Origin: Butyrivibrio sp.
Lineage (GTDB): Bacteria; Bacillota_A; Clostridia; Lachnospirales; Lachnospiraceae
Reading direction: 5' to 3'
DNA length: 40,974 bases
NCBI GenBank assembly: GCA_024690635.1
Contig: JAILOW010000058.1
Coordinates: forward strand, 1 to 40,974
The notes under the pieces are model-generated. The model saw only the letters and a program-made list of their open reading frames with translations. It did no database searches and was not told where the DNA came from. Of this stretch, positions 16,000 to 24,202 are shown piece after piece. Made by a program: the position numbers and the translations under genes. The first letter of the stretch is position 1; each line of letters starts with the position of its first letter.

Positions 16000-16782
16000 A
16001 TGAGTACATCTGAAAAAGTACTTTTTACACTTGAATCCAATAAAGATACCTATATTTCCGGTGAAGAGATGGCGGGTCAGTGCGGCGTTTCAAGGAATGC
16101 TGTATGGAAAGCCATAAAAGACCTGCGTGAAAAGGGCTATTTGATTGAAGCTGTAAGCAACAAGGGCTATAAGCTTACAGGTAATAGTGACATCATTTCC
16201 GTTGCAGGGATAAGAGCAGGGCTCCCGGAAAAACTGAATAAATCCGAGATACTGGTATATGAGAGCCTTGATTCCACCAGCAACAAGGCAAAAGAGCTGG
16301 CAATGAAGGGAGCTTCTCACGGGACAGTGATCATTGCTGTAACTCAGACAGGAGGAAGAGGAAGAAAGGACCATACTTTCTTTTCACCCGCAGGCGGCCT
16401 TTATATGAGCATTATATTAAGGCCTGAATCCCTTTCAAGTGTTGACAGCAAAACCGTTACCACTGATATCGGAAATGCCGTTATAAGCGCCATTACCGAG
16501 CTTACAGGTATCAGGCCCTACATAGACGGTATAAATGACCTTTATGTTGACGGCAAAAAGATCTGCGGGATTTTGCTGGAGTCTGGAAGTGAGTTTGACA
16601 GCGATACACTTCAGTGGATCGTTGCGGGGATCGGAATAAACTTTGACTCGGATATAAACCGCTTTCCAAAAGATGTAAAAGAGCGGGCTTCAAGCCTCTT
16701 TGATACTGGAAAAGCCACTGTTTCAAAGAACGCGCTTATAGCAAAGATAATTGAGAAAATTATAGATTGTCAACCTAGATGA
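16000..16782 (+). CDS. birA: BirA-like biotin ligase/repressor, truncated and atypical
   Basis: Biotin sensor-ligase family. Residues 1-65 are the winged-helix DNA-binding domain (EEMAGQCGVSRNAVWKAIKDL). From about 85 the ligase core follows: STSNKAKEL, GRGRK loop at 119-123, GLYMSIILRP and NDLYVDGKKICGILLE. Two oddities: the KWPND motif, whose lysine contacts biotinyl-AMP, reads DGIND (176-180); and the protein stops at 260 residues, missing the usual C-terminal SH3-like domain of about 50 residues. The stop codon lies inside the BirA box of the next gene. It may be a repressor with poor or no ligase activity, with another ligase elsewhere. ATG 16000 lacks a strong ribosome binding site (AAGGATAACT). 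Confidence 0.82.
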   Translation: MSTSEKVLFTLESNKDTYISGEEMAGQCGVSRNAVWKAIKDLREKGYLIEAVSNKGYKLTGNSDIISVAGIRAGLPEKLNKSEILVYESLDSTSNKAKELAMKGASHGTVIIAVTQTGGRGRKDHTFFSPAGGLYMSIILRPESLSSVDSKTVTTDIGNAVISAITELTGIRPYIDGINDLYVDGKKICGILLESGSEFDSDTLQWIVAGIGINFDSDINRFPKDVKERASSLFDTGKATVSKNALIAKIIEKIIDCQPR

Positions 16783-16820
16783 TACAGATGGTTGACAATC
16801 TATTTTTGTTGTGCTACCTT
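16764..16820 (+). promoter_or_regulatory. BirA box and bioY promoter
   Basis: Perfect 12-bp inverted repeat AGATTGTCAACC (16764-16775) and GGTTGACAATCT (16790-16801) with a 14-bp centre, matching the BirA operator TTGTnAACC-N14-GGTTnACAA. The right arm contains the -35 TTGACA (16792-16797), followed by a 17-bp spacer and -10 TACCTT (16815-16820). BirA-biotinyl-AMP binding should block bioY transcription. The left arm and centre lie in the last codons of birA. Confidence 0.93.
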
Positions 16821-16882
16821 CATACTTGCATTTGTGAAGCTACAGATCATAAATGCAATAAATTGTTGGAGGATGAGACATC

Positions 16883-17452
16883 ATGAGTAGTGAAGTAGCA
16901 GTTAAGACAAGAAGAAATTCAAAGGTATCGGATCTGGTATATATTGCCATCGGCGCGGCGCTGATAACCATATGTTCCTGGATCAGCATACCTACAGCAG
17001 TTCCCTTTACACTTCAGACTTTTGCGGTATTTTTTGTATTAATTCTTTTGGGAGGAGAAAGAGGAACCGTTGCAACGCTTGTTTATGTGCTTCTCGGAGC
17101 AGTTGGAGTACCTGTTTTTGCAGGGTTTACCGGAGGATTCGGAATCCTTTTGGGAAATACAGGCGGATACATCTGGGGATTTCTTTTTATCGGACTTATC
17201 TATATTGTAATGACAAAATTTTTCAAAAAGAGCATTGTCATTAAAATTGCAGCACTTGTGATCGGACTTGCGGTTTGCTATGCCTTCGGAACTGCCTGGT
17301 TTATGCATGTTTATATGAAGAGCAGCGGAGAAGTTGGCCTTTTAACAGTCCTTGGCTGGTGCGTATTTCCCTTTATAATACCTGATCTTTTAAAGCTTGC
17401 ACTGGCAGTAGTGATCTCAAAGAAGATCGAGCCGGTTATAAAATATAATTAA
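16883..17452 (+). CDS. bioY: Biotin ECF transporter substrate-binding component BioY
   Basis: Integral membrane biotin-binding S component of 189 residues with about six helices. Family signatures PTAVPFTLQTFAV (about 32-44), LLGAVGVPVFAGF and GGFGILLGNTGGYIWGF are present. TTGGAGG lies before the ATG. No EcfA or EcfT genes are adjacent, so it likely shares a housekeeping ECF module. Its BirA box makes biotin repression near certain, and the import-only arrangement suggests biotin auxotrophy. Confidence 0.95.
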   Translation: MSSEVAVKTRRNSKVSDLVYIAIGAALITICSWISIPTAVPFTLQTFAVFFVLILLGGERGTVATLVYVLLGAVGVPVFAGFTGGFGILLGNTGGYIWGFLFIGLIYIVMTKFFKKSIVIKIAALVIGLAVCYAFGTAWFMHVYMKSSGEVGLLTVLGWCVFPFIIPDLLKLALAVVISKKIEPVIKYN

Positions 17453-17462
17453 AATTGCAGCC

Positions 17463-17511
17463 TTGCGAAATATTTATTAAAAGGGCATAATGACTAAGTG
17501 GTTCCCGTTAG
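17463..17511 (+). promoter_or_regulatory. Promoter of the metal-transport module
   Basis: -35 TTGCGA (17463-17468), 17-bp spacer, -10 CATAAT (17486-17491). Just downstream lies an imperfect palindrome CTAAgtGGttCCcgTTAG (17494-17511, 6 of 8 pairs), which could be a metal-regulator operator. It does not match a Zur or MntR consensus that I recognise. Confidence 0.5.
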
Positions 17512-17529
17512 GTTTGAGGAGATTTTATT

Positions 17530-18891
17530 ATGGGATTGATTGAACTGCTGTTCCTTGGAGTCGGGCTTTCCATGGATGCTTTTGCGGTTTCCATATGCAA
17601 AGGAATTGAAACAAAGAAAGCCGGAGCCAAACAGGTGCTTTTATGCGGTGTGTGGTTTGGTTTCTTCCAGGGACTTATGCCTTTTATCGGATATATTTTA
17701 GGAGCAAGGCTTGAGTTTATAATAAACAAGGTAGCTCCGTGGCTGGCATTCATACTCCTTTCCATCATTGGAGTAAATATGTTAAGAGAGGCCTTTTCTT
17801 CAGAAGAAGAGGAGACTCGTGCGGGCTTTGACGTAAAATCAATGTTTATCCTTGCGGTAGCAACATCCATTGATGCACTTGCAGTAGGCATCACTTTTGT
17901 GGCGGTTCCTGTAGCGCTGGTGGATGCTCCTGCCCTTATAAATACGATTATCGGTTGCCTTATCATTATGGCGACAACCTTTGTATTTTCCTGCTTTGGC
18001 GTTAAGATCGGCAATGCTTTCGGAACCAGGTTTAAGTCGGGAGCGGAAGCTGCCGGAGGCTTTGTACTTATTTTCATAGGACTTAAGATCCTTCTTGAGC
18101 ACCTTGGTGTTCTGGAATTTATGGGAAACGGAGATGTTCTCTTCGGACTTCTCATTCCTTTTGCCGGAACTGTCCTTGGTTCTGCCCTGGTATTTGTTTC
18201 GGATGGAGAGATAAAAGAGGGCTTCAGACTAGCACTTATGGGCATGGCAGGCGGTATTATGATGGCCTGTTCCATGTGGACTTTACTGTATCCATCGATC
18301 CTTCAGGGGAAGGTAATAGTCGCAGCTTCAGGCTTTATCCTTGGTATAGGCTTTCAATATCTGCTTGATAAGGCTGTTCCTCATACGCATGCTTTTACAA
18401 ATGCAGAGGAAGGACCTTCCAGCGACCTTAAATATTCTTTTAAGGTGATGCTTTCAGAGGTTATCCATCATGTTCCGGAAGGAATGGCCATCGGAATAAT
18501 GTTTGCAGGTGCTCTTAACGGAGCAAAAGAAGTTTCTCTTACGGCAGCCTTTGCCCTTACAATTGCAATAGCTATTCAGAATATTCCGGAAGGGATTTTT
18601 GTTTCAAGACCTATCAGATCAGGCGGCGAAGAAAAGGGTAAATCTTTCCTTATGGGAGTGGTTTCCGGAGTTGTTGAACCGCTTCTTGGTATCGTCATGA
18701 TGATACTTGTAACTGCTTTCCCCGGGATACTTCTTTTTACCATGGCACTTACAGGAGGCGCCATAGCCTTCCTTGTTTTGGAGGAGAACATACCTTCCAT
18801 GCATACCGGAGAGCATTCCGATAAAGGAACCATATCCTTTGCAGTGTTCTTTTGCCTTATGATGTTCATTACTTTCTTTGCAGGATGTTGA
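17530..18891 (+). CDS. MntP-ZIP fusion metal transporter
   Basis: 453-residue membrane protein joining two transporter families. Residues 1-192 are a full MntP-type manganese exporter: two three-helix repeats with SMDAFAVS (14-21) and SIDALAVG (113-120), whose aspartates are the transport site. Residues about 203-453 are a full ZIP transporter: HHVPEG at 313-318, QNIPEG at 350-355 and E383 in VVEPLLG, plus a His-containing loop (HTHAF, 285-289) before. GAGGAG ribosome binding site. It heads a run of zinc-uptake genes. Combining an exporter family and an importer family in one chain is unusual; direction and metal (Mn, Zn or Fe) cannot be read from the sequence. Confidence 0.9.
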   Translation: MGLIELLFLGVGLSMDAFAVSICKGIETKKAGAKQVLLCGVWFGFFQGLMPFIGYILGARLEFIINKVAPWLAFILLSIIGVNMLREAFSSEEEETRAGFDVKSMFILAVATSIDALAVGITFVAVPVALVDAPALINTIIGCLIIMATTFVFSCFGVKIGNAFGTRFKSGAEAAGGFVLIFIGLKILLEHLGVLEFMGNGDVLFGLLIPFAGTVLGSALVFVSDGEIKEGFRLALMGMAGGIMMACSMWTLLYPSILQGKVIVAASGFILGIGFQYLLDKAVPHTHAFTNAEEGPSSDLKYSFKVMLSEVIHHVPEGMAIGIMFAGALNGAKEVSLTAAFALTIAIAIQNIPEGIFVSRPIRSGGEEKGKSFLMGVVSGVVEPLLGIVMMILVTAFPGILLFTMALTGGAIAFLVLEENIPSMHTGEHSDKGTISFAVFFCLMMFITFFAGC

Positions 18892-18918
18892 CAGAGCATA
18901 TCCGGATCGGAGAGATAA

Positions 18919-19230
18919 TTGCAATATAACGGAAACAGAAAACTTAACAGGATCTTTGCAGGCATCATAGCTGTTATGGTGCTTTTTGTTGTGATGTTTT
19001 CTGCTCACTTTGTTGTATCTCATGCCGATCACCACTGCTCAGGTCATAACTGTCCTGTCTGTGCCTGCATCCAGCAGTGTGAGAATATTTTAAGTGGCGC
19101 CGGAGGCGGCTTTTTATTCATGTCAGCAGGGATTCTTCCTGTTGTCCTTATTTTCAGTAAAGTAGTTGCTTCTTACTTTGTATCCGTTTCGGATACACTT
19201 GTTTCCTCAAAGGTTCGAATGAATAATTAA
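18919..19230 (+). CDS. Cys/His-rich small membrane protein, zinc-module associated
   Basis: 103-residue protein of unknown function. A helix at about 12-32 is followed by a metal-ligand cluster, ADHHCSGHNCPVCACIQQC (36-54), carrying five Cys and three His, and a second helix at about 64-85. The likely start is TTG 18919 with GGAGAG upstream; no ATG fits. Its position between the MntP-ZIP gene and znuA, and its resemblance to small proteins I recall next to clostridial zinc transporters, point to zinc binding on the outer face. Confidence 0.7.
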   Translation: MQYNGNRKLNRIFAGIIAVMVLFVVMFSAHFVVSHADHHCSGHNCPVCACIQQCENILSGAGGGFLFMSAGILPVVLIFSKVVASYFVSVSDTLVSSKVRMNN

Positions 19231-19285
19231 ATTCCTCAATTTTTTAATGCGTACATATCATAAAAAATCGGAGGATATTTTAATT

Positions 19286-20272
19286 ATGAAAAAATATATA
19301 TCAGTTCTTGTGGCTGCCATATTAATGGTCAGCTCTCTTTGTGCATGCACTTCTAAGGATGCTTCTACAGCGTCGGCCGAAAACAGGCTTGAGATAGTTA
19401 CCACAATTTTCCCTGAATATGACTGGGTTATGAATATTCTTGGCGACAAGGCGAGTGACGCCGAAGTAACCATGCTTCTTGATAACGGTGTTGATCTTCA
19501 CAGCTATCAGCCTACTGCTGAAGACATTATGAAGATCTCCGGCTGTGATCTTTTTATCTACGTTGGCGGTGAGTCTGATGAATGGGTTGAGGATGCCCTA
19601 AAAGAAGCTACCAACAAGGATATGGTTGTGATAGATCTTCTTGACGTGCTGGGGGACAGCGTAAAAGAAGAGGAAGTCGTAGAAGGCATGGAGGGTGAAG
19701 AAGAGGAAGAAGAGGAAGGCGAAGAGGAGGAAGTCGAGTATGACGAACACGTATGGCTGTCTCTTCAAAACGCAGCAAAGCTGACAGATTGTATCTCAAA
19801 GGCTCTTCAGACCATTGATAAAGATAACGCAGAAAGCTATAAGGCAAATGGAGAAGCTTATGTTTCAAAGCTGGATGACCTGGATAAAAAGTACAGGGAT
19901 GCAGTAGCCAAGGCTTCCAAGGATACAGTTCTTTTCGGAGACAGATTCCCCTTCAGATATCTGGTTGATGACTACGGCCTTTCATACTATGCGGCATTTG
20001 TAGGTTGCAGCGCTGAAACCGAGGCAAGCTTTGAAACAATATCTTTTCTTGCAAACAAGGTGGACGAGCTTTCTCTTTCAACTGTTATGACCATCGAAGG
20101 AGAGGATCACAAGATCGCAGAGACCATAGTGCAGAATACGGAAAACAAAGATCAGAAGATACTGACCATGGATTCCATGCAGGCAACCACTTCAAAGGAC
20201 GTGCAAAACGGAAGTACCTATCTTGGGATCATGGAAGAAAACCTGAAGGTGCTGACAGAAGCGCTTAACTGA
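19286..20272 (+). CDS. znuA: Zinc/manganese ABC transporter substrate-binding lipoprotein
   Basis: Captures metal outside the cell and delivers it to the permease. 328 residues with a lipoprotein signal ending SLCAC (lipid-anchored C21). Family motifs: VTTIFPEYDWV, GVDLHSYQPT and DEHVWLS supply two probable ligand histidines; the region of the third reads GDRFPFRYL as in a clostridial subgroup. The flexible loop between the first two sites, His-rich in ZnuA, is instead an almost pure Glu run (nt 19690-19740). ATG 19286 follows GGAGG; the in-frame ATG at 19247 would put 13 extra residues before the signal peptide and is rejected. Confidence 0.9.
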   Translation: MKKYISVLVAAILMVSSLCACTSKDASTASAENRLEIVTTIFPEYDWVMNILGDKASDAEVTMLLDNGVDLHSYQPTAEDIMKISGCDLFIYVGGESDEWVEDALKEATNKDMVVIDLLDVLGDSVKEEEVVEGMEGEEEEEEEGEEEEVEYDEHVWLSLQNAAKLTDCISKALQTIDKDNAESYKANGEAYVSKLDDLDKKYRDAVAKASKDTVLFGDRFPFRYLVDDYGLSYYAAFVGCSAETEASFETISFLANKVDELSLSTVMTIEGEDHKIAETIVQNTENKDQKILTMDSMQATTSKDVQNGSTYLGIMEENLKVLTEALN

Positions 20273-20295
20273 GCTTTTTGTAAGGAGGATGTATT

Positions 20296-21015
20296 ATGGC
20301 TTTGATCACTGCTACAGATCTGTGTCTTGGATATGACGGACATGCAATAGCAGAGCATTTAAACTTCACCGTTAATGCCGGGGATTATCTGTGCATTGTC
20401 GGTGAAAACGGATCCGGCAAATCAACTCTTATGAAGACCATTCTGGGACTTAAGACCCCCATAGACGGGCAGATATGTTTTGGGGATGGGCTCAAAGCCA
20501 GAGAAATAGGTTATCTTCCGCAGCAGACTGTTATCCAAAAGGATTTCCCTGCATCCGTGAGAGAGATTGTTCTCTCCGGATGCCAGGGGCGCTGCGGCCT
20601 AAGGCCCTTTTATAACAGAGCTGAAAAAGAGCTGGCGGATAAAAACATGAAGCGTATGGAGATCTTTGATCTAAAGGATCGTCCGTACAGAGAGCTTTCC
20701 GGAGGACAGCAGCAGAGGGTGCTTTTGGCAAGAGCACTGTGTGCTGCAAAAGATGCAATTCTTTTGGATGAGCCTGTAGCCGGGCTTGATCCGAATGTCA
20801 CGGCAAAGATGTACGATCTGATAGAAAAACTGAATAAAGAGGGCGTTACCATCATAATGATCTCTCACGATATTTACGCCGCAGTAAGATATGCGGATCA
20901 TATTCTGCATATTGGCGAAAAACTGTTTTTCGGAAGCAAAGAAGATTATCTGAAAAGTGAAGCCGGAAAGGCTTTTCTTAGGCAGTACGGAGAGGGGGAA
21001 ATGCATTATGCTTGA
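20296..21015 (+). CDS. znuC: Zinc/manganese ABC transporter ATP-binding protein
   Basis: ATPase of 239 residues energising metal uptake. Walker A GENGSGKST (about 36-44), Q-loop LPQQ, signature LSGGQQQRV, Walker B AILLDEP, and switch His in SHD are intact. Strong AAGGAGG upstream. Its last eight bases overlap the permease start. ZnuC/MtsB-type; the metal is inferred from the operon. Confidence 0.92.
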   Translation: MALITATDLCLGYDGHAIAEHLNFTVNAGDYLCIVGENGSGKSTLMKTILGLKTPIDGQICFGDGLKAREIGYLPQQTVIQKDFPASVREIVLSGCQGRCGLRPFYNRAEKELADKNMKRMEIFDLKDRPYRELSGGQQQRVLLARALCAAKDAILLDEPVAGLDPNVTAKMYDLIEKLNKEGVTIIMISHDIYAAVRYADHILHIGEKLFFGSKEDYLKSEAGKAFLRQYGEGEMHYA

Positions 21016-21853
21016 AAAGATGACGCTTTATATGCAGTATCCTTTTGTGAGATACGCTCTTGTGGTAGGTGTGCTGATAGCTTTGTGCTCATCTCTTCTT
21101 GGGGTGACGCTGGTTCTTAAGAGGTTTTCCTATATAGGAGACGGACTGTCACATGTGGCTTTCGGCGCCATGGCTGTTGCTACAGTGGTCGGGCTTACAA
21201 ATAAGATGATCATAATACTGCCTGTTACTATCATATGCGCCGTGATGCTCTTAAAAACAGGGCAAAGTGCAAAAATCAGGGGTGATGCTGCCATCGCCAT
21301 GTTATCTGTGGGTGCGCTGGCATTTGGATATCTGCTTATGAATATCTTTTCCACCTCATCGAATCTTACAGGTGATGTTTGCAGTACCTTGTTCGGATCC
21401 ACATCAATCCTTACTCTTACTGCGGGAGAGGTGAGGCTTTGCGTTGTTCTGTCAGTGGTCGTAGTACTTATTTTTGTCCTTTTTTATAACAGGATATTTG
21501 CAGTGACCTTTGATGAGGAATTTTCAAGGGCAGTGGGAACAAAGGTTGATCCCATAAACCTTCTTGTTGCTGTTGTGATCGCGGTGATAATTGTTCTTGC
21601 AATGAATCTTGTAGGGTCCCTTCTGATCTCAGCTCTTGTGATCTTTCCTGCGCTTTCCGCCATGAGGCTTTTTTGCAATTTCAAGGCTGTGACTGTCTTT
21701 TCAGCTGTTCTTTCCGTGGCTTGCGCTCTTATCGGAATGCTGATATCTATCCTTGCGGGAACCCCTGTGGGTTCTACGATCGTAGCGGCAGATGCGGTGG
21801 CCTTCGGCGTATGCTGTTTGGCGGGAGTTGTCAGGAGAGGAGTAAGGGCGTGA
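21008..21853 (+). CDS. znuB: Zinc/manganese ABC transporter permease
   Basis: Membrane permease of the ABC-3 family, 281 residues, about eight helices. The conserved LSHVAFGAMAVA (residues about 47-58) and LLISALVIFPALSAM segments mark it. Start ATG 21008 is preceded by GGAGAGGGGG and overlaps znuC; a start at 20957 is rejected since it would run deep inside znuC. The TGA stop overlaps the GTG of the next gene (GTGA). Confidence 0.92.
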   Translation: MLEKMTLYMQYPFVRYALVVGVLIALCSSLLGVTLVLKRFSYIGDGLSHVAFGAMAVATVVGLTNKMIIILPVTIICAVMLLKTGQSAKIRGDAAIAMLSVGALAFGYLLMNIFSTSSNLTGDVCSTLFGSTSILTLTAGEVRLCVVLSVVVVLIFVLFYNRIFAVTFDEEFSRAVGTKVDPINLLVAVVIAVIIVLAMNLVGSLLISALVIFPALSAMRLFCNFKAVTVFSAVLSVACALIGMLISILAGTPVGSTIVAADAVAFGVCCLAGVVRRGVRA

Positions 21854-22440
21854 AAAAGAGGATGATATGTCGGCTGCAGTTGATGGCTATTACAATAATG
21901 ATCCTTGGCTGCGGGAAGAGCAACGAGGATGCCAGCAAGGCTGTTGAGTTTGAAACTGTAGAAAAGGCAGAGACAGAACAAACGCAGGAAAATACAGGAA
22001 AAGAACCGATAGAAAAAACAGAGCCGGGTTTGGCAGAAACTGAAGATGTTTCAGAAGTGCAATTCTTGGAACCGGAAGAAACAATGCAGGATAGCGGAAT
22101 AGATGTCGACCTTACGCTCTTATCAAGCACCATGGTTTACTCTGAAGTCTACAACATGATGATCATGCCTGACAGCTACAAGGGCAAGGTGATAAAAATG
22201 AAAGGCCAGTATGTTCCCTACTTTGATGAGGCTACGGGCAAGCGTTACTTTTGCTGTTTCATATCCGACGCCACAGCCTGCTGTTCCCAGGGAATTGAGT
22301 TCATACTTACGGATGATTACTCATATCCTGAGGACTATCCGCAGGAAGGAGATGATATCTGCGTTATCGGGACCTTTGATACTTACATGGAGGATAATAA
22401 TATGTACTGTACTTTGAGAGATGCCTCTTTGAGTGTATAA
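21850..22440 (+). CDS. Zinc-operon lipoprotein with CC motifs
   Basis: 196-residue putative lipoprotein: signal ending ILGC (C21), an acidic, disordered Glu/Thr linker to about residue 90, then a compact domain of about 100 residues with KMKGQY, YFCCFISDATACCSQGIEF and a terminal beta strand. The four Cys in two CC pairs may bind metal. The domain resembles the C-terminal domain of YcgQ/DUF1980-type proteins, and I recall similar lipoproteins beside clostridial zinc transporters. GTG start with GGAGAGGAG upstream and 4-bp overlap with znuB show co-expression. Function unknown. Confidence 0.78.
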   Translation: MKKRMICRLQLMAITIMILGCGKSNEDASKAVEFETVEKAETEQTQENTGKEPIEKTEPGLAETEDVSEVQFLEPEETMQDSGIDVDLTLLSSTMVYSEVYNMMIMPDSYKGKVIKMKGQYVPYFDEATGKRYFCCFISDATACCSQGIEFILTDDYSYPEDYPQEGDDICVIGTFDTYMEDNNMYCTLRDASLSV

Positions 22441-22474
22441 TGTACAGATATATATTCCCGGAGGTAAGTAATAA

Positions 22475-23194
22475 ATGGGTTTTTGGATAGTTGCAACCCT
22501 TTGCGCCTTTTTTGTTAAGGGCTTATGCGGTTTTGCTAATACACTTGTTTTTACATCGATACTAAGCTTTGGCGCATCCAATATAAACATATCTCCCGTG
22601 GAACTTATCCTTGGATATCCGTCCAATCTGATCATCAGTTTCAAAGAGCGCAGATCCATAAATCCGAAAGTATGCATTCCGCTATCGCTGATGGTGATAA
22701 CCGGAAGCCTTGCCGGAGTTCTTTTCCTGAAAAAAGCCGATATCACGCTGGTAAAGATCATCTTCGGAGTGCTGGTGATACTGGTTGGCTTGGAAATGCT
22801 TCTTAGGGAATTGTCAAAAAAAGAAGCAAAGCCCTCCAGGGTTCTTTTGACTGTAATAGGTATTTTGTCCGGATTTTTGTGTGGCCTATACGGAGTGGGA
22901 GCTTTGCTTGGGGCATATATCGGAAGGACTACGGACAACGCCGGAGCTTTCAAAGCCAATATCTGCACCGTGTTTTTTATAGAGAACACTTTTCGATTGA
23001 TTCTTTACGGTATCTATGGGATTATAACAATTGATGCGATAAAAAGAGCATTTACTCTGGCTCCTTTTATGCTGGTGGGGCTTTTGGCGGGAATGTTCTG
23101 CGCCGGCAGGATCGATGACAGGGGCGTAAAAAAGCTGGTTATCATCATGCTGATAGTCTCAGGTATAGCACTGATACTGACAAATACTTTATAA
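22475..23194 (+). CDS. TauE/SafE family permease
   Basis: Membrane protein of 239 residues with seven or eight helices arranged as two related halves. The start FFVKGLCGFANTLVFTSIL and the later GFLCGLYGVGALLGAYIG are TauE/SafE signatures. The family exports sulfite, sulfoacetate or related organic anions, or in some cases imports; the substrate is unknown here. CGGAGG is 8 nt before the ATG. Encoded just after the zinc module, possibly transcribed with it. Confidence 0.87.
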   Translation: MGFWIVATLCAFFVKGLCGFANTLVFTSILSFGASNINISPVELILGYPSNLIISFKERRSINPKVCIPLSLMVITGSLAGVLFLKKADITLVKIIFGVLVILVGLEMLLRELSKKEAKPSRVLLTVIGILSGFLCGLYGVGALLGAYIGRTTDNAGAFKANICTVFFIENTFRLILYGIYGIITIDAIKRAFTLAPFMLVGLLAGMFCAGRIDDRGVKKLVIIMLIVSGIALILTNTL

Positions 23195-23205
23195 GGCGGT
23201 TTATT

Positions 23206-23805
23206 ATGAGGATTTATGTGGATTTTGACGATTGTCTGTGCGAAACGGCAGTGGCATTTACGGATCTGGTAAAGAGACTTTTCGGAAAAGATGTTCCTTA
23301 TGAGGAGGTTCGCTTTTTTAACCTTCAAAAGTCCTTTGATCTTACGGATGAAGAGTATGAGAAGATGATGCTTGAAGGTCATACGCCGGAAGTGCTTCTT
23401 TCCTACGAGGAGACTCCCGGAGCTATAGAGACTTTAAATGAGTGGATCGACCTTGGACATGAGGTTTTTGTCATAACAGGCCGACCTTTCAGCGCCTATG
23501 ATGCTTCAAGGCAATGGCTCAACGAGCACGGTCTTGAGCGTGCACCTCTCTATACTCTGAATAAATACGGCAGGGACTCATTTATCAAAAACAGCGATTT
23601 CAATCTTGAACTGGAAGATTATTATAAGATGCATTTTGATATTGCTATTGAGGACTCGCCCATGGCGTTTAAGTTCTTTGATCACCTGCCTGATCTTAAG
23701 GTCATGGTCATCGATAGACCCTGGAATCATGAATGCGAACTGCCGGGAGATAATTTCCTTCGCTGCAGCGGATGGGATATGATAAGCGAAAAATTAGCAT
23801 TATGA
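23206..23805 (+). CDS. HAD-superfamily 5'-nucleotidase (NT5C type)
   Basis: 199-residue phosphatase. The HAD nucleophile motif is DFDDCLCET (residues 6-14), motif II is the T in VITGRPF, and motif IV is IEDSP. The pattern matches the NT5C group, which dephosphorylates (deoxy)nucleoside monophosphates. It starts 11 bp after the TauE gene with a weak ribosome binding site (AAGGCGG) and is followed by a terminator. Substrate is inferred from the family. Confidence 0.85.
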   Translation: MRIYVDFDDCLCETAVAFTDLVKRLFGKDVPYEEVRFFNLQKSFDLTDEEYEKMMLEGHTPEVLLSYEETPGAIETLNEWIDLGHEVFVITGRPFSAYDASRQWLNEHGLERAPLYTLNKYGRDSFIKNSDFNLELEDYYKMHFDIAIEDSPMAFKFFDHLPDLKVMVIDRPWNHECELPGDNFLRCSGWDMISEKLAL

Positions 23806-23812
23806 ATGAATT

Positions 23813-23839
23813 AAAAGACATCTTCGGATGTCTTTTTTT
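23813..23839 (+). terminator. Terminator after the NT5C-like gene
   Basis: AAAAGACATC / GATGTCTTTT stem closed by a stable TTCG tetraloop (23823-23826) and a run of Ts to 23839. Confidence 0.92.
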
Positions 23840-23968
23840 CATAATCGGCAAAATAGGGCTTTTGTTTTTGCAACATAAACGATATATTCCACGTTCCTTC
23901 GACGATAAAATGTATTCATACAAGAGCACATGATGACAATGGTTGTTACGAAAGGAAGGTGAAGGATC

Positions 23969-24181
23969 ATGTTGTCGCTGCTTTTTACTATATTTTTCTT
24001 TATTATCTTCGGAAAAATGATTGGCTTTGCTTTCAGAGCAAGCTGGAGCATTTTCAGAGTTATATTTTCTCTGGTGTTCCTTCCGCTGATCCTTATATCA
24101 CTTGTAGTCGGCGGACTTGTATATGTGGCATTGCCGGTACTGTTGGTGGTTGGGCTCGTAAGTCTTTTATCAAGAGCCTGA
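23969..24181 (+). CDS. Small hydrophobic membrane protein
   Basis: 70-residue protein that is almost entirely hydrophobic: helices at about 2-24 and 30-66, with no charged catalytic or ligand residues. GGTGAAGG precedes the ATG. Encoded 21 bp before the DUF4342 gene, with which it is probably co-transcribed. It resembles small membrane proteins found next to DUF4342/stress genes; function unknown. Confidence 0.65.
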   Translation: MLSLLFTIFFFIIFGKMIGFAFRASWSIFRVIFSLVFLPLILISLVVGGLVYVALPVLLVVGLVSLLSRA

Positions 24182-24202
24182 TGAATGAAAGGAGAAAAGG
24201 AT

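Noticed and set aside
17508..18275. Minus-strand frame opposite the MntP-ZIP gene
   Set aside because: Low-complexity Ser/Pro/Lys composition typical of antisense to membrane-protein codons.
19690..19740. Glu-rich GAA/GAG run as a simple-sequence repeat or sequencing artefact
   Set aside because: The codons are mixed and the frame is kept with proper ZnuA sequence on both sides, so it reads as a real acidic loop.
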